The notes beneath the pieces were generated by a model, which was given only the letters and a program-made list of their open reading frames with translations, had not been told where the DNA came from and did not search any database. Source: SMTZ1-83 sp048884925 (GTDB taxonomy: Archaea; Asgardarchaeota; Thorarchaeia; Thorarchaeales; Thorarchaeaceae). Taken from it: DNA of 9,482 nt. The DNA is taken from the NCBI GenBank assembly GCA_048884925.1, contig JBHLQK010000122.1, forward strand, positions 1 through 9,482. The letters run 5' to 3'. The translations under genes were made by a program, and so were the position numbers. This document shows positions 6,346-9,482 of this stretch, one piece after another; position 1 is the stretch's first letter, and each line of letters starts with the position of its first letter.

Positions 6346-7293
6346 TTATTCAGCAAGCTTCGCAATCATCGTTATCATATCGATTCCATTGTCGAATATT
6401 CTATCGAACGTGTTTAACGCGTCATCAAGTAGGCCTGGATTGTCCTCTCTCCGAACCAGTGCAGCCATATCTGATGCAGGAGCGTGTGTTAGATAGAGAA
6501 GCATCACATCGTTATTCAGCGAAACCATTCTATAGGTCTTGATCGGAGCACCAGGGCTTCTAATCTCGATATTCCCGCCGAGTATCGTTTCTATGAGGAA
6601 GTCTTTCAAATCTCCAATATAAGTGGCCAGAATACCTTGATCTCGTGATGCATCCACAGTTGGGATCAAGATGGTCCTGAGCTTTATGCCCTCGGCAGCC
6701 TTCATCAGGAGTTCCATTTCTGTGACTCCACTGGTTTCACCCTCTCTGTCAATTGCTTGCGTAGGAGCCATTAGTCTGATTATATCACCCGGCTGGGCCT
6801 TATGGAAGAACTCCTTGATGAGGATGCTTCTCACGTTCTCTACACCCTCTATCACAGTTGAACTATCGATGGGACCGCTCCCCACGATGGTGTCATACAC
6901 CATCATAGTGAGATCTTCTACCGACGTGCCCTTGATCGAATCCAGTTCCGTTCTAACCTCTTTTCTGTCTGATTTCAGCTCTTCAACTTTGGCTTTTCGT
7001 TTCTTCTCCAATGCATTGGCGATTATTCTCTGGGATGTCAAATATAGACGGGGGATTGAGATTCGCTCTGTGATGATATAATCCGCGTTCTCTAATCTTG
7101 ACAGACACTTGTAGATCCAGACCTTCGAGAGCTTAATACCCTTCTTAGTCAGATGTTTAGAAAGATCTGCATACGTGGCTCCTTCAGGATTCTTGCTTGC
7201 CAACTCAGCCACAGCTTTGAGGACCTGCATGTCCCGTGAGTTCATGTCCACTCCAAGTTTCTCAAATACGTCCATACTACCCTTGCCACTCAA
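6346..7293 (-). CDS. TrmB-like winged-helix transcriptional regulator (third gene of the operon)
   Basis: A 315-residue protein, one of three paralogues in a row. Residues about 20-90 form a winged helix-turn-helix, with a probable recognition segment IKLSKVWIYKCLSRL (53-67). Residues 95-121 are a charged, probably coiled-coil helix. Residues about 125-305 match the C-terminal domain of the other two copies: GDIIRL (169-174), VSLNN (257-261) and the closing ALVRREDNPGLLDDA (278-292). This plan of N-terminal winged helix, helical linker and C-terminal effector domain resembles TrmB-type archaeal regulators, whose C-terminal part binds a small ligand; no HKD catalytic motif is seen. The start is either TTG at 7293, which overlaps the previous stop by 4 bp (TTGA), or ATG at 7275, which would remove six residues outside the fold; neither has a strong ribosome site. 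Target genes and ligand are unknown. Its end is 23 bp from the convergent DHH gene. Confidence 0.82.
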   Translation of the reverse strand: MSGKGSMDVFEKLGVDMNSRDMQVLKAVAELASKNPEGATYADLSKHLTKKGIKLSKVWIYKCLSRLENADYIITERISIPRLYLTSQRIIANALEKKRKAKVEELKSDRKEVRTELDSIKGTSVEDLTMMVYDTIVGSGPIDSSTVIEGVENVRSILIKEFFHKAQPGDIIRLMAPTQAIDREGETSGVTEMELLMKAAEGIKLRTILIPTVDASRDQGILATYIGDLKDFLIETILGGNIEIRSPGAPIKTYRMVSLNNDVMLLYLTHAPASDMAALVRREDNPGLLDDALNTFDRIFDNGIDMITMIAKLAE

Positions 7294-8210
7294 CTCTCGG
7301 TCAACTCTGTCATTTTTTCAGCCTTCGCATAGTCTTCCTCGAAGCTTGCAACTGCGCTATCAATCAAGAGCAAGTTGGACTCTCGAGATATCCACGTGGC
7401 AGCCAATGGCGCTTCTGCCACAATAAGCAACATTCCTTCTCCGCTCTTAGAAACGAACTGATAAGTTGCATCATCTCTGGGATGTTTTTTCATTGCCACC
7501 CGGTAGCCTAGATTATGTAACTTCTGTATTATAGCACTAAACTCGTCTGTATGTGGGTTATCTACACCTGACCGACACAAGACTCGTACCTCTGCCCCGC
7601 TTTTTCCCAGGCATTCAAAGATACTCGTCAGTTTTCCCTCAACATCTTCTTCAGCCCTCAGCCAGTCAGAAGTGAATCGAATCACATCCCCTCTGTTTAT
7701 AGATTTGCATATCTCGCGGTCAATAACCCCGAAGCAAGCCTGAAGCCCCTCTGCAAAGATAGATTTAGAATTGACATGTTTTCCAGTCATCAGGGACATG
7801 AACTCTTCTGCAAGTGTAATCGAATCAAGATGTGAAAGAGCCTCAATTTCCGATTCGACTTTATCCGCCTTGTATTCAAGTTTCTCAAGGGCAGCCTGTT
7901 TCGCTTTCTTTAGGCCTATGCGCATCACCTTATGATTAGAACCATATCTGTGGCGGTATCCAGTCCTGTCTACAATGATATACCCATCCTTTTCAAGAGA
8001 GGTTAAGCTACGATATAGGAGAGGGTCAGTCACACGTTTCCCTCCCTCTACTATTCTGAAAGATTCCTTAAACTCCTCAAAAGTGACAAATGACTCATGA
8101 TCTTTCTGTGCCTTTATGAGAGCCCTAAGGACAATCATCCTCCTCTCATCAGGATCAATGCCAATCCTCGTCAATACCGACTCTTTTGTTCGGCTTGTCA
8201 CGTCCCCCAC
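7290..8210 (-). CDS. TrmB-like winged-helix transcriptional regulator (second gene of the operon)
   Basis: A 306-residue paralogue of the genes on both sides. Winged helix at about 20-98 (FVTFEEFKESF then LLYRSLTSLEKDGYIIVDR), a lysine/glutamate-rich helix at 100-128 that could be a dimerising coiled coil, then the shared C-terminal domain: LMTGKHVNSKSIFAEGL (140-156), GDVIRFTSDWL (174-184) and TWISRESNLLLIDSAVASF (272-290). The closing motif matches the first gene (TWITREFNPDLIDNAVSSF) more closely than the third. Its recognition-helix region (VTDPLLYRSL) differs from the KLSK-x-W type of the other two copies, so it may read a different DNA site. It begins with GTG at 8210, preceded at four bases by GGGTGA, a good ribosome site, 31 bp after the previous gene. 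Co-transcription with both neighbours is very likely. Ligand and targets are unknown. Confidence 0.84.
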   Translation of the reverse strand: MGDVTSRTKESVLTRIGIDPDERRMIVLRALIKAQKDHESFVTFEEFKESFRIVEGGKRVTDPLLYRSLTSLEKDGYIIVDRTGYRHRYGSNHKVMRIGLKKAKQAALEKLEYKADKVESEIEALSHLDSITLAEEFMSLMTGKHVNSKSIFAEGLQACFGVIDREICKSINRGDVIRFTSDWLRAEEDVEGKLTSIFECLGKSGAEVRVLCRSGVDNPHTDEFSAIIQKLHNLGYRVAMKKHPRDDATYQFVSKSGEGMLLIVAEAPLAATWISRESNLLLIDSAVASFEEDYAKAEKMTELTES

Positions 8211-8214
8211 CTCT

Positions 8215-8220
8215 TCACCC
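8215..8220 (-). promoter_or_regulatory. Ribosome binding site deciding the GTG start of the second regulator
   Basis: On the minus strand GGGTGA ends four bases before GTG at 8210-8208, in the 31-bp spacer after the first regulator. This supports a non-ATG start here. Confidence 0.6.
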
Positions 8221-8241
8221 AGTGAGATTCATAGGCACCAT

Positions 8242-9238
8242 TTAAGTTTCATCCGCCAAAAGCAACTTCGCGAGAGTCCCTCCTGCAGCACCAAATTCAG
8301 CAAAGTCCTCTCGAGTGAGTTCAAATAATGAAATAGCCGACTCCCAGTGTTCATCAAAGGATGAAACTGCGTTGTCAATCAGGTCCGGATTGAACTCTCT
8401 GGTTATCCATGTCGCTGTCAGTGGGTTCTCCGTAATCACCAGAGCAGTGCTTTGATTGTTTAGGCTCACTTGGCTGTAGGTTCTTACTCCTGGAAAGACA
8501 CGTACATCAAACTTCAACCCCGTTTCTCTCATCTTGAAGATTCCTTGGACTAGCCCTCTCATCTTTCCCGGATCCATATCTCGATCCACCATTTGTTGTG
8601 CACGAAGGATATCAACAGTCACAAGATAACGAACATCGGCTCCATTATTCGCGGCATCAATGAACTTCATCATTCGATCCTCTCCCCCTTTGAGGAGAGG
8701 AGTAAGCCAGAGAACTGTAGCTCGGATGATGTCACCTTTCTTGGCAACATTCGTGACGTTGTATTTCAGGACTCTGTCCAGCTCCTCCACACCACGAATA
8801 ATTCGAGTTGTGGGTGTCTGGGTCTTTCCTGTTAGTGCTGTCACAAGCTGCTGTGCTAAGACTCCACAGTCGAGTTTGGTGATTTTGTCCAGAATCGTCT
8901 GTAAATCACCAATCTGCCTGTCAATATCTTCCAATCTATTAGTCTTCAGTTGCTCAAGGCCGGTCATTAGGGTGTTGACATCTGCTAGGTATCGTTTGCG
9001 ATGTGCTGACTGGCCTTCAACTCGAACTAGCTTAGTTTCAATTAGTGGTTTGAGCACTCTATGTACCCATGCCTTCGAGAGCTTAATATCCGGATTCTCG
9101 TTCACAACAGACTCGTAGATTTCTGCAAAAGTGCGCGGAACGGGGTGNNNNNNNNNNCACTGATCTCGACTCTTGCTCAGTTCCCACCTTAAATCCCAGT
9201 GATGAAAGGCCATCTATAAGATTCTCATCGTCAATCAT
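8242..9238 (-). CDS. TrmB-like winged-helix transcriptional regulator (first gene of the operon), interrupted by an assembly gap
   Basis: The coding sequence is in two pieces either side of ten Ns (9148-9157). The N-terminal piece, 9238 down to 9158, reads MIDDENLIDGLSSLGFKV and on to ...ESRSV, 27 codons. This matches the start of the third gene (FEKLGVDMNSRDMQVL) and of the second (LTRIGIDPDERRMIVL). The main piece begins HPVPRTFAEIYESV and runs 305 codons to TAA. It holds the rest of the winged helix (recognition segment IKLSKAWVHRVL), a helical linker (LEQLKTNRLEDIDRQIGDL), TALTGKT, GDIIRATVLWL, VSLNN and TWITREFNPDLIDNAVSSF, all shared with the paralogues. An ATG at 9213 is open across the Ns in another frame, but its residues (MAFHHWDLRW...) resemble nothing in the family. 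By alignment about 11-12 codons are missing, for a full length near 344 residues. A TATA-like box lies at 9279-9284. Like the others it is presumably a ligand-responsive DNA-binding protein; its targets are unknown. Confidence 0.85.
9148..9157. other. Assembly gap (ten Ns)
   Basis: Ten Ns interrupt the winged helix of the first regulator. The reading frames that resemble the family on the two sides are not in register across ten bases. The N count is therefore a placeholder and not the true gap length, which must be a multiple of three if the gene is intact. Confidence 0.97.
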
Positions 9239-9278
9239 GGTTCAGAACATCCCATTTTCCAGCTAGTTCAAACTGAGG

Positions 9279-9314
9279 TTTAAACATCCAACATACTAAC
9301 TTGATGAATGTTTA
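9279..9314 (-). promoter_or_regulatory. Promoter and possible operator of the regulator operon
   Basis: On the minus strand TTTAAA (9279-9284) lies about 43 bases before the ATG at 9238, suiting a TATA box with a leader of 15-20 bases. Overlapping it is a 7-bp inverted repeat, TAAACAT (9281-9287) and ATGTTTA (9308-9314), with a 20-bp spacer. A dyad overlapping and just upstream of a TATA box ahead of regulator genes is a natural place for autoregulation, but this is inferred from position only. Confidence 0.35.
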
Positions 9315-9326
9315 CAACCACAATAC

Positions 9327-9334
9327 CTTATAAT
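9327..9334 (+). promoter_or_regulatory. Possible plus-strand TATA box near the right edge
   Basis: CTTATAAT is a good archaeal TATA-like sequence on the plus strand. It would start transcription near 9355, about ten bases before an ATG at 9365, divergent from the regulator operon. Confidence 0.35.
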
Positions 9335-9364
9335 GCACTCGGGTACTACACATGTTGCGGTAAT

Positions 9365-9482
9365 ATGCAAGAACTCCGCGTGGATGCGAACAGGTATCCA
9401 TCCGGGCATGTTGCATTGGAAAACGAAGCAGGGTATGGGGGGGCGGACCCTGCTTCATCCTTTCTCTCTCCTCCCCCGCCCC
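9365..9482 (+). CDS. Possible start of an unrecognised gene, cut by the window end
   Basis: From ATG at 9365 an open frame of 39 codons runs to the edge, beginning MQELRVDANRYPSGHVALEN and ending in prolines. A TATA-like box (9327-9334) stands at a suitable distance. I recognise no family. A second frame is open over the same stretch, the sequence contains a perfect hairpin and a run of seven G, and its right end is a pyrimidine tract of low complexity. The start of a structured RNA, or contig-end noise, is therefore about as likely as a protein gene. Confidence 0.25.
   Translation, partial: MQELRVDANRYPSGHVALENEAGYGGADPASSFLSPPPP
9425..9456. repeat. Perfect 10-bp inverted repeat (hairpin) near the window end
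   Basis: GAAGCAGGGT (9425-9434) and ACCCTGCTTC (9447-9456) are exact reverse complements around a 12-base loop that contains seven consecutive G. A pyrimidine-rich stretch follows on the plus strand. It could be part of an RNA gene, a terminator-like hairpin, or an artefact of assembly at a contig end. Confidence 0.6.

Noticed and set aside
6671..7081. Plus-strand 136-codon open frame opposite the third regulator
   Set aside because: Mirror of a well-supported coding frame; Ser-rich composition typical of an antisense shadow.
8660..9118. Plus-strand 152-codon open frame opposite the first regulator
   Set aside because: Antisense shadow of a gene with clear paralogues; no promoter or ribosome site seen.
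9158..9213. ATG at 9213 as start of the first regulator
   Set aside because: The frame stays open only through the Ns and its residues (MAFHHWDLRW...) resemble neither paralogue, while the frame from 9238 does.
7290..9238. Phospholipase D-type enzyme activity in the regulator C-terminal domains
   Set aside because: No H-x-K-x4-D catalytic motif is present in any of the three copies, so only a binding role is supported.
1..9482. CRISPR array, tRNA, rRNA, insertion sequence or phage genes
   Set aside because: No regularly spaced repeats, cloverleaf-like T-loop/anticodon patterns, transposase motifs or structural phage proteins were seen on either strand.

Overview
The window looks like a piece of an Asgard archaeal genome, most likely Thorarchaeota-like (an inference). 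The main reason is a 769-residue protein whose C-terminal quarter is a Rab/Ras-type small GTPase, behind a seven-bladed beta-propeller. Other archaeal signs are AT-rich TATA-like boxes at spacings typical of archaeal promoters, short 5' leaders, GGTGA-type ribosome sites, TTG/GTG starts, an anaerobic indolepyruvate:ferredoxin oxidoreductase and TrmB-like winged-helix regulators. GC content is moderate by eye. A run of ten N near the right end shows that this is scaffolded assembly sequence, probably from a metagenome.

Layout from left to right. Positions 1-164 (minus) hold the N-terminal 54 codons of an ABC transporter ATPase of the nitrate/sulfonate/taurine type, cut by the window edge. A divergent promoter region (165-346) separates it from the propeller-Ig-GTPase fusion (347-2656, plus). 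That gene ends 2 bp from the end of the convergent iorAB operon (iorA 3265-5136, iorB 2659-3261, minus). Another divergent promoter region (5137-5257) leads to a DHH-family phosphoesterase (5258-6322, plus). Converging on this gene is a three-gene minus-strand operon of paralogous regulators (6346-7293, 7290-8210, 8242-9238). The last 240 bases carry the promoter of that operon and, on the plus strand, a possible start of another gene or RNA, with a perfect 10-bp hairpin close to the window end.

How the genes work together. IorA and IorB form one enzyme, which oxidises aryl-pyruvates from aromatic amino acid breakdown to aryl-acetyl-CoA and reduces ferredoxin. The three regulators are adjacent, homologous and probably co-transcribed, and look like a local gene-family expansion. 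No direct functional link between the GTPase fusion and its neighbours can be read from the sequence.

The two points most worth attention are the propeller-Ig-GTPase fusion, a domain combination that suggests a cytosolic scaffold-and-switch protein in one chain, and the N-terminus of the first regulator. In the latter, the apparent open frame through the Ns starting at 9213 is an artefact. The real start is at 9238 in another frame, and about 11-12 codons are missing in the gap.
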